Shown here: in pieces, positions 23,996 to 38,900 of the stretch | How positions within the stretch are numbered: the stretch's first letter is position 1 | How the letters are laid out: each line of letters begins with the position of its first letter | Source of the DNA: Holothuria scabra | Taxonomy: Eukaryota; Echinodermata; Holothuroidea; Aspidochirotida; Holothuriidae | Length of the DNA stretch: 64,000 nt | Assembly: GCA_037179385.1 (NCBI GenBank) | Contig: CM074179.1 | Coordinates: forward strand, 74,513,719 to 74,577,718 | Direction of reading: 5' to 3' | Program-made: the position numbers and the translations under genes | Notes under the pieces: generated by a model | The model's database searches: none | Told to the model about the DNA's origin: nothing | Seen by the model: the letters and a program-made list of their open reading frames with translations, nothing else

Positions 23996-26900
23996 CTGTA
24001 AATGGATAATTAAAAATTAGTCTCAAAATACGGAAAAATCAAGACATTGACCCCTGACCAGCTGACTAAAATACATGAAGCTTTCCAGGAGTAATGATGA
24101 TTATAATGTACATTGCTCATTTTGCATATGGAACAATTGGGTTCTTGAAATACTTGGAAACATTAGACATAGCAAAGAGATAACTATTCACTTAGTTTAT
24201 TCAGAAAATGGACATGCAGAGAATTACGAAATTTCTATCTCCTAAATGAGTAGGATTAGTAGGAAAGAATAAATGAAAAGGGGACGACATTCTAAATCAA
24301 AAATTTAATTATGCAAATGGAAACCGAAGTATGTTGGAGTGGATAATCCATGAATTGGTTAGAGCTTCAAGTCGTTCCATGCCAGGAATACCTAAAGTAG
24401 TTATAGATGGTACAAACAACTGAAAAGTCTCAAGTATGCCTGCTAATACCCTGTAAAAGCTCCGAACTCAGAGCAGCTCAATCCTGCTGAAAATTCCAGA
24501 TAAGAACAAGTCTTTGGTGTCGGTTTTTAACAGGTACCGTCCTGAAAAAACCACGCGTAAATTCCAGTCAAGAAAAAGGTTATTGGATTCAGGTATCTGA
24601 CAAAAACCAGGTAAGACACGAGAAAACCCATAAGAAAAACCAACGAAACCAGGCAATACCCAGCAAAAGCTGATGTGGAAGTAGCATGTAGACTGGAATT
24701 TTCTGTTTTGGAGGAGTATTCGGTGCTTTGAATGGAATGTCGAATATTCACTCTATAATTTGCCTTGAACTGTTTATAACCACTCTTGTAGTAGACACAT
24801 CAAACGCCCCGTGGCCTGGGCTGCGAGTTGCCTCCACCGTAGTCCAGATTTGTCGTAAAAGAGGCAACTATAATAGAGCATTGGCTTAGTTATGGGGTGG
24901 CCTGATGGGCCAGGTCTTCCAACAATAGTCCAACCCATCCCTCAAATAAAGGTTTAATTAACATATTCAGACTTTTAAGGTAACAACATACAATTATACC
25001 ACATGGTGATTTCCACTGTAAGAGTATTGAACTCTATAAATGTTTATTCAGGAAGCTCCCTGGTTTATGTTGGCACCATAGAGCACAATTTTCGCGAATT
25101 TTACCCAAACTTCCAGTGTTTTCTCGCATCTCGCACACGTAAATTTTATTGTCATGCACTGTCATTTGTGTTATTCATTATTAGCATCATATCAAATGTA
25201 TTCACGTTATTTATGTGTCCAGGCAATTTGAATCATGCCGAATGTAGAGTATTGAGGAGCACAATATTCAAGTAGAATACAAAGCAAGGTTATTGTTTCA
25301 CTTTCTTTTACTATGTAACAGACCTGTTTAATGAAAAGGTGAAAGCTTTATTGAATGACCAAGGTAACAGATTAACCTTATTGCTTGACAAGCTTATTTT
25401 AAGGAAACCAAAGTTATCTCGATGCAGATTCTGCATGCAGTTTTCGTTTTGGGTATAGATGATTTTCCATTCAAAACATCAGTTTATCTGTCTAGAATTT
25501 GCATTTTATGTCTCATGAACATTATTAGCCAAACTATACACGGACGTTTTCTGTTCCAGCATACTTATAAAAAATAACAAGTGTATCTCCACTCCAGTTC
25601 TGCAAACTAGACTGTAATGACGAAGCTCCGACGGATAATAGATATTTCTTAAATTATCATCAGTTCAGGGGTAAATGTTTTAACAGGGTCAATATAAAAT
25701 ATTAGCCGGCTTCCCATGCAATATCCACTGTTTACACTTCATGACTCAATGTCAGTGGCATCGATATGGGGGAATGGATGGTACGACAGTCGCATCCATC
25801 GATTTCCCAAATATCCCCCCAAAGGGGCTTAATCTGTATTTTCTTAGGGATGGGGCCGGGTATATTTTCGATGCAGTCGTGATTTTGTTTATGTAAAGCT
25901 CTTTCACAAAGGGTTGTCTGAATAATGTCACTTTGGCGAACAGAGGGACTTTTACCCAATCTTTTCATATTACTATTAGTGCCATATGATAACAACTCTC
26001 GGAGGAGGGCAACACAAAAATTCAGAAGTTTTGTACGATACTTCAGGCAGGAACCTTGCCTTGTGGTGTGCAAATTCGCAAATATCGTTCTAAAATTGTC
26101 TCGATGCAGATCCTGAATGCAATTTTTGGCATAAAATGCACAGTTTCATCCCACTTTTGTCATTACTTGCACTTTGCACCCTACCCCTTGACCATTAAGC
26201 AACGTCACATTTAAATAGCAACGCAATACATATTGGACATTGTCCATGCGACCACTTTCCGTAAATAAAAGTTAGGAATATTCATATATTATTATACTTA
26301 AAGGGCAAGAGCATTCGCCCCAAAGTAGTGTAGTACACTATCCTGTTTTGTAATTGGCTGTTGGGAGTCATGTGACAACATTTTTTCTCTTCAAATGTGA
26401 AATTTACTACAAGCAACTGCTTGGTTTATCTTAAATATGCAATGGCGAAGTTGTAAAATATGATGGAAAATACTTTGAAGAGAAATAAGAGGAAAATTGT
26501 GAGATTTAGCCCTTGCTTCAAATTAAGTTTGGGGGACTGCTCTTGACCTTTAAGTTGCAAATATAACACGTAACGACGTTTGGCCTACGCGAGAAGTATC
26601 ATGTATGGCAGTGGTACTATATATAAGGAAACTAAACGGGATTTCTTTTGTATCACACCTTGCATAATTTTGTAAGTTTGGTTAAACGTTCCCTCCAAGA
26701 CTTCTTGTTGTTGGGCCCCAATTATGTGGCATCCCCTAAAAACTAAATCCTGGCTACGCCTTTGAAATAGAGGACTTTAACCTTATAAGAACTTGAAAGA
26801 TACCCATGTGTTCATTTCTTATTAAATATTAATCTTTGTACGTACTACGCGTTGCCGAGAAAGTTAGTTAGGTCAGTTTCAGGTCTTTTGAATGTGAATT

Positions 26901-29900
26901 CCACATGTTATGAACAATTTCAGTTGCTCTTTCATCTTAATGATATGCAAGAAGGCATATCAATAGATAAAATGACACGAAAGTGACTTTTAATAGCTCC
27001 ATGATACAATTAAGGCCCTATGTGTTACCAGAACCGTATTTGTGACTGCTGTGCATATAATTTAAGCAACTGTATATTATGTTGTTTTTTAATTTCATGT
27101 CAATCAAACAGAAACCACAAGTTAATAACTTTGCTTACTAAAAACAAAAATGTGCTCCTGGTAATGAATTTCTGTCTTAGATGAAGGAGTAGCTAAATCA
27201 CACACACTTAGTTAAATCATGTATGGTTTGGCTCTGTTTTGGCAGTAAAGGAATTTAATTCATTCAGGCTTTTGAAGACTAAAAACTCTTATCAAAGTGT
27301 ATTCGGTTCAAGTCGGGTGGCAACGGCCCATTTTCTAGTTTGGGCTCACTGGCTTGTTTTCCCTGCTGTGTGCATCTGCTGGCGGTGTGTGTGTGTGAAA
27401 GGGGGCTGGGGTTAATTCAAAGGAAGCTATTGGTGGGAGCAGTGAACAATTTGTACAGTGACGACAATTACATTGCAACAAATATTACATCTCTTTAATA
27501 CTCCATGTTGAGGTCATATGAGGACAAAGGAGCTCAAAAGTCCGTATCCAACGGTTGCACAAATCAACTGTCTGCATTTATTGGTGCAATCAACAATGAT
27601 TCTCCCTTAACTCTCCAGAAGACGCACTTCGTTTTCTGTGTAGTATTAGATGCCTTACGTTTTTTGAAAGTTACTCGTGTAATCGATTTCCCCACTGTGC
27701 GTTTTTAACATCTAAACTAAAAAAAGAATAATAGCTTAAAAAGAAATCCCACGGCTGCTTGATTCCTTGACAAAAAAGACAGAATCAAATGACCTTAAAA
27801 TCTTGTGATATTTGTGTGTATGTCTACCTGGAATGAGATCTTTTTACATAGGAAAAGTTGGTCTCTTTCGTTCTGACTAACCTTCATTTCCAGTAAGGTC
27901 ATCCCTCTTCAACCTTAAGCCTTAAACACTAGACATAAAAGTTGGGAAATGTCTCCTGATGCTAAGAAAGGAAGTGGGATACACTCTAAAAAACACTGTG
28001 GTCAACTATGCACCAAGTCAAGCTATGGTCAAATTGTTGACCAAAACCATAATCAAATGTTACCAATTAATGGTCATATTTGACCATAAATTGGTCAAAA
28101 GTGACCAAAGTTTTGATCAGCAATTTGACCATAGCTAAAGTCAGTGCACAGTTGACCAAATTTAGGGTCAAATTGACCATTAGTGTTTTTAGCGTATATG
28201 GTTGTTCTGAGTAGGTTTCAAACAGCTACCTTGCATGACTGTCCATTCTCTAGTATAGGAGCTAAATAAAGTGAAATAAGCCAGTAAGGAAATGTCCACA
28301 CGCAATGCATCTTGGGAATGGGACACTGAATATTAAGTTGTACCTTTACCTTTACCTAGTTTCCCGTGTATGCATCATCTCGAGTTTGCGCCCTCTAATT
28401 ACCAATGTGACCAATGTTAGCGTAGGACTGGTTAATACACTTTATCTAACGAACTAGTATGAGTGCACAGACAAAATGGTTGTCAAGGCACATTTGGCCT
28501 TGTGACCCTCTCAGAATTACCAAATCAACTGGTCTATTAGACATTGTTAAAACAAAGTAATTAAAATGATACCTGAAACGTGAGGAGTAGCCATAGAGGT
28601 ACCAGAGATAGTCTTGGTCGCACTGTTGGTATCGTACCAGGCAGATGTTATGGAGGAACCCGGTGCAAAGATGTTAGTGCAATTACCAAAGTTGGAATAG
28701 TAGGCTCGGTTATCATTATCCTGTTCTGTAGCAGCAACTGTGAAGGCCTGCATGTGACCGTGAATATAATGTTGTTACACCGTAAAAGTTTAGTTGCCCC
28801 ATTTTTAATTGATTGTCCACCGTCTTGATAATTTTTAAGCTGCTAGAATATACCAAATATGCCAGCATAGGTCACCAGTCACAAAGGGCGGCTGTTCTTG
28901 TTTACATTGGTTTATTTAGAAAATTATCCGTCCATATTTTTATTATTATCTACAATTTTTACTTAGGCCAGGGAAACAAATATATTGCCCAAAGCTAACT
29001 TTGTTTGTCATTTCCGGAAACTAGAACTTTAAAACTTTAATAAGAGGCAATGGTGTGGAATAGGTTCTCATGAGGTCTACTAGTCAATGTCATAGTATAA
29101 ACACAGTCATACTCTCGTGCATTTGTGCTCTTACAAATACCAGTTAAAGGACCGACGCCAGAGCCAAACCTCATCGACCAGAACTTCTGAATAGACTACC
29201 GTTTACGTATACTGTCAACATACTCAAATAATTGTTGAAATAATTCCCAATCCGTTTTCGAAAAGAAAAAAAAATTAAAAAAAATAATTATGCTTCTTAT
29301 TACTGATATGTGTACGGATTTACATAAACTAGGTCCCTGCTATTGTACCTTTGGAGCACGGGCTGGTGATCCGTTGCAAGCATCTTCATCGGAATTTCCA
29401 GCGGCTACAACTACAACCACACCAGAATCAACCAAGCTACCCAGAGCATCATCTTGCGACTCACTTGGACTACCACCCAAGGACATGGACACAACAGCTG
29501 GATCGATTCGGTTTACCTTCACCCAGTCCATTCCTGCAAGATATGGATTTAATCATTGGTATGTCAAACTAAAAATATGAAAAATAGCATGATGATCAAC
29601 AACTCATCTTGCAGGGCGCGTTTTATACTTCTTTCAAAAGACATCTACAGTACCAAGTCGCAGAATATTGTTGGTCTGTCCTAAGCCTACACAATCCCCT
29701 AAAAATTCTTTACAATCATACTCCTATTTGAGTTATCCTTACGCGGGGCCGTCGAGACCGGGGTGTCTCTCACCCCAACTGGTTAGTGTCAATCACAATG
29801 CCATTGGAGAGGAAAGCCAGAGTACCCCGAGAAAAACATCACTTAAATCGAGCGGGGTGTGAAGCCATGCACATTGGTGCACAGCAGCTGGGGTAGATTA

Positions 29901-32900
29901 CTCTGCCACTCCACGACCTAAGACCCGGTATTCTAGATCTTGGTTGTTAAGCCTGCAAGATGATTTTTTCCACATAGGCAACCTCGACTTAGAGTGTTCG
30001 TTACCAGCGACAAACAAGTGATGGCGCTACACACCTGTGCAGCTTTGGTATTACATGTTAATTTGATTCAAACACAGAAGTTAAGATTTTTAGGAACTTT
30101 GGAGGTCTCGTGCACGCTATATTTCATTTGGTTGGATGAAAAGACACACCTGATTTGTAAGGATAACCGCCCAAGGGACATACATGTTTAAAATTGGCGT
30201 TTCAAAATTTTTGGTGGCCAAAAGCAGGGGCGGAACCGCACTCTCTTGATGCGCGCCTGGGCTAAAGGGTGTCATTTTCAGGGAACTCATCATCAAGATC
30301 ACAAAGCGGCACGACAATTCTTGCCTTCTTCCCTTTTATGAAATCGTATTTAATGAAAACTGAAAGATTTATCCGATGACTACTGATTCACGTGACCTTG
30401 AAAATGACAAAAACATTTAAGGAAACTTGAGATGTCTTGGAGCAACGTCTACAAACAACGTTTGTCATCGATATAAATGATTTCTAATGCAACATTTCAA
30501 CAAGCCTGTGTAAAAATATTAGCATAATGGTGCAGGACGATTTATATCCCTTCCAAAAGACATCCGTCAAACTGCAGAATAATGTTGGTTGGTACGGTTA
30601 GATATGCGTTCGACCAAGAATCAGTTTCGCTGTTTCTCTCACAAATGGTTATCAAACCAACCGAATTCGCCCATCACATGCACTTCAAAACTTACCAAAC
30701 CATCCTTCTAATAATCACCACGCGTGTTTAAGTATAGGAAGCAGTCGTTGATTAGCACTGGCGTAGTCGGTAGAGACATTAGGCCATGCCCCTGACATAT
30801 TCTTTTTTAGTTCTTAAAATGCATAAAATATTTAACACAAATTTCATTCTAAAAGTAGCTAATATGGCAACAAATTTCATATACAGTCACCGAATGTTTA
30901 AAAAAATCCAAAGAGAAGGGTGGCAATCCCTCCTAGACCCTAGACCAATTGGATGGGGGGATGCTTCCTCAGTCCCAAATATGGAAAGCTTTAATTACAC
31001 AGAAAACTATTCGACGTGCCCGATTCTTTTTTTTTTCTTCAAAAATGTGCTTGAAAAATAAAAGCTCACACTTGATGTTCTAACTTTGGGGGGGGGGGGG
31101 GTGAAAATGCAATAACATGATTATTAGCAATTATTATCCACAACAACTACAAACTCTCCCTTTTAGTCAAAGCCAAACGTTCAATAATCTAAATACTTCA
31201 GAAATTAAAGGTTCATATATCTGTTTAAAGCAGTTTTTTATGAGAATAACTTTAAAACGAAACAATTGCTACATTTTTTGCTCATAGACTGTGGTCTCAC
31301 GTACCCTGGGCTCGAGGTAACACCGTGCTACCTCGCGCTCGAGTATACGTGAGAACGCGAGTTAACTCTCGGGGTCGGTGTTTAAATTTCTATTCACCTC
31401 AAATCGCAGGGCTCTGAGGTTTTCAACACGGTGTTTGTTTTAATCAAGCACGGTCACAGTTGTTTATGAAGCCGATGACCAGTATTTTCTAACATTTTAC
31501 AGTGATTGGTATGTGAAATAATTGATCTCGTTACTATTGTAGCACTTCCCAATCACCCAAACTCGGGGTACATGAGAACACAGACTGGAAAACACGGGGT
31601 TGACCGTACTTGAGACCATTCCTAGTTATTTTTTGTATTAACCAATTCTTCATACTACTTTCGGTTTATATTTTTAAACTGAAATCAGCAGGTTATCATA
31701 ATTATGCAATTTACCTTCATAATTTTTCAGTTTTTCGTTCTGAGGCTCATCTCTAGGCCTCAGATCAGTACTGTTCCACTATTGTCCCGACCCTGAAAAA
31801 ACTAGAAATGTGGTTAAGAAAATCGTAACCACTTACTGTCCAAGATTGTTTCTGTGCCAACGTACGTCCTAAAGCTTAGAATATCGTCCTTTCAAGTTTG
31901 TTGGCCGATGTGATATACCTGAATATAATCAACGCAGTACTGTGTTGGTTGCTTGTTGTAGATATCAATCCTTCGTTACTTTTAGCCATAATTTTGTCAT
32001 AGGGGGGGGGGGGGGTGATGTCTTGAGTGGGGGGGTGGTCACGGCATGAGGGGAAAGTCTAAGGATAGAGAGAAAAAACCGCTATTTTAGGTGTTTTTGC
32101 ATTGAAAGATTGGATCATGGGGGTTTCTGACCTCCAACCCCCCCCCCCCCGTGGCTACGTTAATGATCCCCACCTATAGGCTGTTCATGCCGTAACGGCA
32201 GTGATCAACCGGAGGTCGCAAAGTATGCCTACGTATAGTGCTCACAGTGGCACTGCAGGTAGGTTTACCACACGTTCGGTTTTACCAGGACAGGTCCTCT
32301 TTTCACTGTTTCGTGCTGGTGTCAGGGCGGTTTTATAAAATTACCCACTATGTCCGGATTATGTATTTCTCACATGATCTGACAGGTTTTCAAGTTGAAA
32401 GAAACGTACTCTAGTAAAACAAATATTGCACAATTTTGCATCTAGACACCATTGAAAACCAACAACGTTTCCAAACTCCCCACCTCGGTGCCCCTCCTCT
32501 TAGACCTCTTCACCAGGGTGGCGATATGCATGTCCTCCTTGCGAGAAAATAAATGGGCCAATGGTAACCCTTAGTGCAGACAAAAGAACAGTATAGACCC
32601 CTATGCTAATTCTGGGAATGACCATCATTCTGTGAATGATAATATTTACAAGCAGCGGTGGGCCTTTGGGCGTACGTTATGCCCACGGACTTCCTATATA
32701 TAGGCCTACATGGACAGAGGATCATGGGATGAAATCGGTCGCCACCGTTCAAACCAAAAAGACATAGCAAGATGGCACGGCCGCCGAGGAGCTTTAACTT
32801 TTGCGTGATTTGACGACGAACCTGCAATATTTCAAATAAACTTTGGAAGTGATTGGGAAACAATATCAAATCTTTCAATTCGTTTGGTAATTTTGACCTA

Positions 32901-35900
32901 AACTTACATTATTTCCAACATGTAAAAACTTTATTGCAAAATCTGTCGATTTTAGCCACTGACAAAGTCCAAATTTTTATACAAAACCATACAGGGTCAT
33001 TATGTAATACCACCGACTGCTAGACCCAATATAAGCTATTTGTAACTCAGACCTCTTATATACATTGACAGAGCAGACTGCACTAACGTCCTATGCGTAG
33101 ATGGTCGCTACCGTACGTGTGATTTTAGCATGGAAGTACTAGGCAGTACTTCCATGATTATAGCAAGATGGCTGCCTGCTATGGTTTTGTGCATAGAGCA
33201 GGGTAAGTTCTTATTACTTCTCAAGATACACCTAGCGTTTTGCAAGCCTAAGTTAAGCCTTACGAAACTGCTTCCAAGAGAGTAATATAATCAAAAGCCA
33301 AAGGCGTCTGGGTTTACTATAGTCTCTTAAATACGCGAGCGTGACAGCCATCCTAATTTATCCCTCCCCCAACACACTTTCTGAAACTTGCTATCGAAAT
33401 GAATGGGGACTGCATGCGCTTTAAGTTACGCGACTTCACATGATACCCGTACGGTGTTCTGTGGTAAACAAATATTTCGAAAGCTACACTATATTTTTGC
33501 AAGTTGCAGAGATCAAAGTGGTTTAAGCCTGCTTTAAATTTTTTGACCTTTTAAGAGACATCAAATGAGTCAAGTTAGTAGAGTTAGATGGAGTTTAAGG
33601 GTCCATTGCTCAAGTGATCAAAAACAGCTGACAGCTTGTCAGTGATTTCAACAAGAACCATATTTCAAAAGTGAGGGAGAGGGAAAACTGAGGGCACAGG
33701 AAAATGTTTGGGGCAATAATTAGTGTCACCCAAAGCACTTGCCTGCGTAGCAGACTATGGGTCATATTCCTTGATCAGTATTGATCAGTGTTATCCTAAC
33801 AATATATATGGTTTGTGAAGTACCAAACAGACCGAGTCTGCCCCGTGAGGTTTGAAAGAACAAGCTCTTCAGGGCAGGTCAATGAGACCGCCCTAGAGCT
33901 CTGGTGGGGATCAGTGGGGCCCATATCCTCTTCAGGTTTTAGTACATCTGTGGCTGCAAAATAAAGCCTAAGCATATGTATATTTTACTTTAGAAGATTG
34001 ATCCATGAACCGCCAAGGACCCCTGTTCCATTGGGAAAGCTCTTGATGGGCTTGGGGTCTATGGGGCAATATGGTCCGGCTCCGAAGCTGTCAGGTTGCA
34101 GCATACGGCACATGTCTGCGTGAAAAACAAACGGGAAAGTGCGTTTATTTTCCATTGGCTTACATGGGACTAAGCCACAGTGTAGAGCTAGGAGTCCAAG
34201 GAGAGAAGTCCTGGGGAGTTTGAGGTCTTAGTAGGGGTGGGCCTACGGTGAAAAAGTATCAGGAAAAAAGTCTCAGAAAATGTAGGCCTTTCTGCGTGAA
34301 AGGGGGGACTATGAGAGTAAATGCCCCCAGCTGGTGCCGCCACTGATATACTAGGCTGAAAAGAAATCAACTTTCGCCTATCACACCGTTCTGGTCAGTC
34401 GAAAACCAGCCTCCCGGTAGTCCAATAGGCCAAAGGGCCTGTAGTTGAACGCCGAGACCCAGCACGTCCCTTTTAATCTTAGGCCGTCTAACGTGCGTTA
34501 GCTTTTAGCCCACACTCTAGGAGGGAGTGTTCAATCGGATAGGGTACATCAGATATCAGTCAACTAGCTGCTACAGGTATGGCCATAATTATGCTGGCCA
34601 TACTTGTTACACTTATTACCTATAATTTCTGTTCCAGTGTCGTTATAATTTATCAACCAATGGATATAGCCTAAACGTCTTGCAAAGCGAAATAGCGACC
34701 GCTGACTCCTGATCTATGTTGGACATTTAAGCCTAAAAGTTTATACAGCTGAAAGCTCTAAGCTACTCAGAAAACTTTGCACAAACAAAATTAAAGACCC
34801 TAACGAAAGTATGTGAGCCGCAGTCTAGACTAGACTGTACATACTACAGTCTAGTAGTCTACATAACCTTACGGTAGATAATCTGTACAGTACGTAGTGC
34901 ACAGCCGTATACGATGCTCAGGGCTGCCACTCAAAATTTTCTCTTCCCCCTACCACGCACGCGCAGTTTCCCCTACGATTCCCCTACACACAATGAACGG
35001 ATTTTTCATACAAGTCCGTGATTATTTATTTATATTACATCACAATATTTTCGTAAAACTGACATAGGCTGGTTTTCAAATGACTTAAACAGATTTCATG
35101 GAAAATTTGCTCTTTGAAAAATACAAAAGTTGTTAAAATCAAGCCTGACAAATTTTTCGCATAAAGGAAGCAGACAGAACCAAAAGTTTGTGCAGTGGGG
35201 GGGGGGGGGTAGCCAGGATGGAATTTTTAGGGGGCCTAGGTAACAAGTGGGGGGCCTGGTACCTCCTAGGGTCAGGCGTGGCAACACTATCTAAGCGGAG
35301 CAACACCATCGGTTGGCGCGGAGCGTACAAGAAAATTTTGGGTTTTACAAATCCTCCAGATGACCGGAAACGGCACTTCCCACGTGTTTTAAGCTGGATG
35401 TACCCAGCTTTGAAACACGAATTTCATGTCTACCACTTCTCAAATAATGAGAATAAAAAATCAATCTATGAAAAATGGTAATAGGCCTACATACACGTTT
35501 TAGGGACCCCAAAACTGGGCATTTCTGATCTGTGGCCTGGGGGATGAGACTAAAGGGAACCGATATCTCCCTTTTCCTTGGGAAAAATTGTAAACTTCAG
35601 GAGGACGTAGATCGCAAATGCGGCAATATTTGAATAGATTTCAGCTTTAATAGGAAAACCAAAAGTATTTGTGTTCCCCTCTGAGAAACTTTCTTTGCCG
35701 GGTTAGATTTCCTACATGCAAAATGGTGCTATGTTTGCAAAACTTTGAACTGATTATAGGCCTACCTTTTAGGATTTTCCTTTTTGGGAGCATGAAAAAT
35801 TTCAGAATACTAATTTTAAGTCTTTATAAATATTTTACAAGTGACATACATACTGCCAAAGAAACAATGTTTTCCGGTTTTCATTGGTGTCTACATGCAA

Positions 35901-38900
35901 AATAGTGCAGTATTTGTTCAGTCATCGGCAGATCGGTACATTATACGTAGTCAAAATTAAAATACTACGAGTAAATCTCTCAAAATATTTAAACCGCAAA
36001 GCAGAAGTGTGGATCATATGGGAAACATATGAAATACGGACCTTGTGGACATGTTACAAATCCGCCCGGTGCCAGTGTCAACTAGTAAAAAGAGGAATTG
36101 TCGAAAAAATCGTTCTACAGTGGCAGTTGTCATAGGCAGGAGTGGGCACGACATATATAGGCCTTCTTGTTAAGGATGGAAGGGAAGAATTATTCGAAGG
36201 CAGTACCTTATCCTTACGGCATATTTTGTGTATGATAAAGTATAGGAATGGTCGTGTAAGAATGGTCTTCAGTGTATGATTGCCTTGTTTTCAGTAAATC
36301 AACGAGCCATCCGAAAGGCAGAAAGGCTCTTAACCTAACAAAGTCACATCAGAGTTTGTCGTCGAGACGTTTGTTTCATCTTCGAAGTGAAATGTAGTAA
36401 ACGACACTGAGTGCAGAGGTATCTAATTCACTGAAAGTAGGCATTTTGAAGTTATTTCTCGATTTCATACGTGCCCACAAAATGTGTTTGACACACATTC
36501 ATGCATTGTTTTCTTCTTTGTTGCACATTTTACTTTTTCCCCCCCTTTTTTTTTGAAGGAAATACTTCAAAGTTTATTACCATTCAAATATTTTATTTTT
36601 TTCTCAATTGCTTTATCAGGACGCAAACTCAGTGGCTACGCCACTGAGTTTGCGTCACTTTAGACCTCCAGTTACACACTATTCGCAATTCACGAAGATC
36701 AAATCTGCGCCATACCATTTGACAAGGACAAAATGTGCTCTCCACATTTGTAGTAGCACTGAAGCTTTACGTACTAGGTAGTCTAGTGTAGTAGTCTTCT
36801 TTCCCCTAGGTCATTAAAAATCTCTGTTTGAGGGAGTTGATTCAAATTTGGGGTACTGCTTCGGAGTGAGCTCTGATATTATGTACATTTTACACTGAAG
36901 GGTAAGTGTTGGTCATTACTACTGCACTTTAATAGGATTTTCTTCTCATGAACATGACACTGTGCTGCTCTTGCCCACTGAAGTGTACTGTGAGGTACAG
37001 TAGCTTATATCCTTTGACTGTGACTGGACATTTATTTAAATTCCCATACTCCCCCCTACAAAACCTCTGTTTTCCCCGTAGGTGCCATCTACTCCCTACA
37101 ATTTGCTAAAATCCCCTACGGTAGGGGGTTCCCCCTACGCGTGGCAATCGTGACGACGCTATGCAAGTCTAGTGTCTGTAGAACGCTCACGTCGGAACGT
37201 CGCGTCACCGGCACCTAAGAGCAAAGCCATGATCACGGTAGTACTTCCACATTTTTGAAAAGTATTTCCTCAATTTGTGCATTTAAGTTTCCTAGAATGT
37301 AGTGACTTTTTTGAAATTGGCTGATTCAACGGTTTTAAAAGTACCAACTGTACCTTATTTACAAAGATATGTTCCTTTGTATCACCTAATATTTCCAAAA
37401 TATTTTTTGAAACTGTTGGATTTTTTTCAAAATTCACACTTAGCAAAATTTGGAGACACTGAAGTAGAAACACTGAAACACAGTTGAAACTAGTTCTGGT
37501 TATGATAAAAGACAGTCCGCACTGGGACCAGGCTACTCTAAGTGCGTTGTAAGTTGGTTTTGGTAGCTCTCTGGGTTGTTATTTTTCCTTTTTGTCTCAT
37601 GTTTAACTGATCGACTTTTTTGAACTTTAAACAGTTGTTTCTGGGGTAGCATAGTGTGTGCATATTATTGCAAATAAGCAGAACTCTGGCCCTATATACA
37701 AAGAGAAAATCCGCATTTTCTTAATGTATTTTATTGTTTCATGACGTCACAGGTTTCCAAATGGGTTGCGGCTGCATAAGCTTACTATTGTAAGCTAACA
37801 AGAGAGCTAACGTCAAATGCTAAGATTAAACCTAGGCCTAGATGCGTACCTAAATGTCATGGCTGTTCCCCGAACTACAAGCACTTGCGAGATACGACAG
37901 TACAATATGTGTGCCACAATACTACAATGCTCTTTAGCTTGTTGGCGTTTAGCGGCACTGTACGCGATATTACTACAGGTACAATGCGGCCGTTGTGTGA
38001 TGAGCAAGTATACTGCGGCCGTTGTGTGATGAGCAAGTATACTGTATAGCCTACAGATGCAAGCGCTCGGACTATGGATTAACTCCTGTTTGCCAGAAAA
38101 CAATTTCAAATAAATCTCTTGTAATTTAATAAAAGAAATTTGATGACAAAATTTACGCCATTTGCAGAAAGTTTAATTCGAATTCAGAAAGGTATTTATC
38201 AACATATTTAAAGAATTTTCCACTCTTTCATACATAAGTATTTGTTGTACAGTAAACGACGTACGATCAACTTGCATACAAACTTTTTCAAATTTGACTT
38301 ACTCAAGTATTCTTCTACAAAACAATAAAATACATAAATGCCAAAATAACTAGAAAGCCAAAAGGCTCAGTGATTCCTTGCCATATGATATATTGTAATA
38401 ATGAACATGGATGCCCACATGACAAGTATGAGAACCCTCACAAATACTGAGGTATACTAGTAAGGTCAAAACCTTTTGAGATCATGTGACCCAAAATGAC
38501 CTTTCACCGTCACTTAAAACAATAGGGAGAAACTACCTAAAAAAGACCATCAACATGCTAAATATGAGCAATTCACAAACTGAGTATGAGATCCCTCCAC
38601 AGTTCAATAACCACATAAAAATGTCATGTTTACAAGGTTTTGCCCTTTTGTGACCCAACCTTTGACCTCCACAAACAAGAGTAATCTCCCACACAGTTAT
38701 GATGCTGGTAAACTATGTTGTCTAGTAACTTAATAAAGAGGTATTTTTAAAACATGCTCCTTTAAATCAAAATTTCGGGTACTGAGGATGGCTCTCTATA
38801 TAATGATGTCTCTATGATCCAAAAAGCTGACTGCATTGAGGTTAGTGTTAGAACAAGCCCTAATCCTTACAGTCATCCATAAATTGGAACATACAGTAGA

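Larger units (their letters stand above)
23996..28572 (-). other. Subtilase intron 7 (4.6 kb)
   Basis: Contains MITE copy C (26300-26553), the TTGACC element (27979-28196) and two ~28-bp similar sequences (about 25423 and 26100; TCTCGATGCAGAT core). A minus-strand open frame at 25732-26073 has no family match. No second gene was seen. Confidence 0.75.

Noticed and set aside
25732..26073. 113-residue minus-strand frame in intron 7
   Set aside because: No family match, no splice or start context, and it lies within intron sequence of the subtilase.
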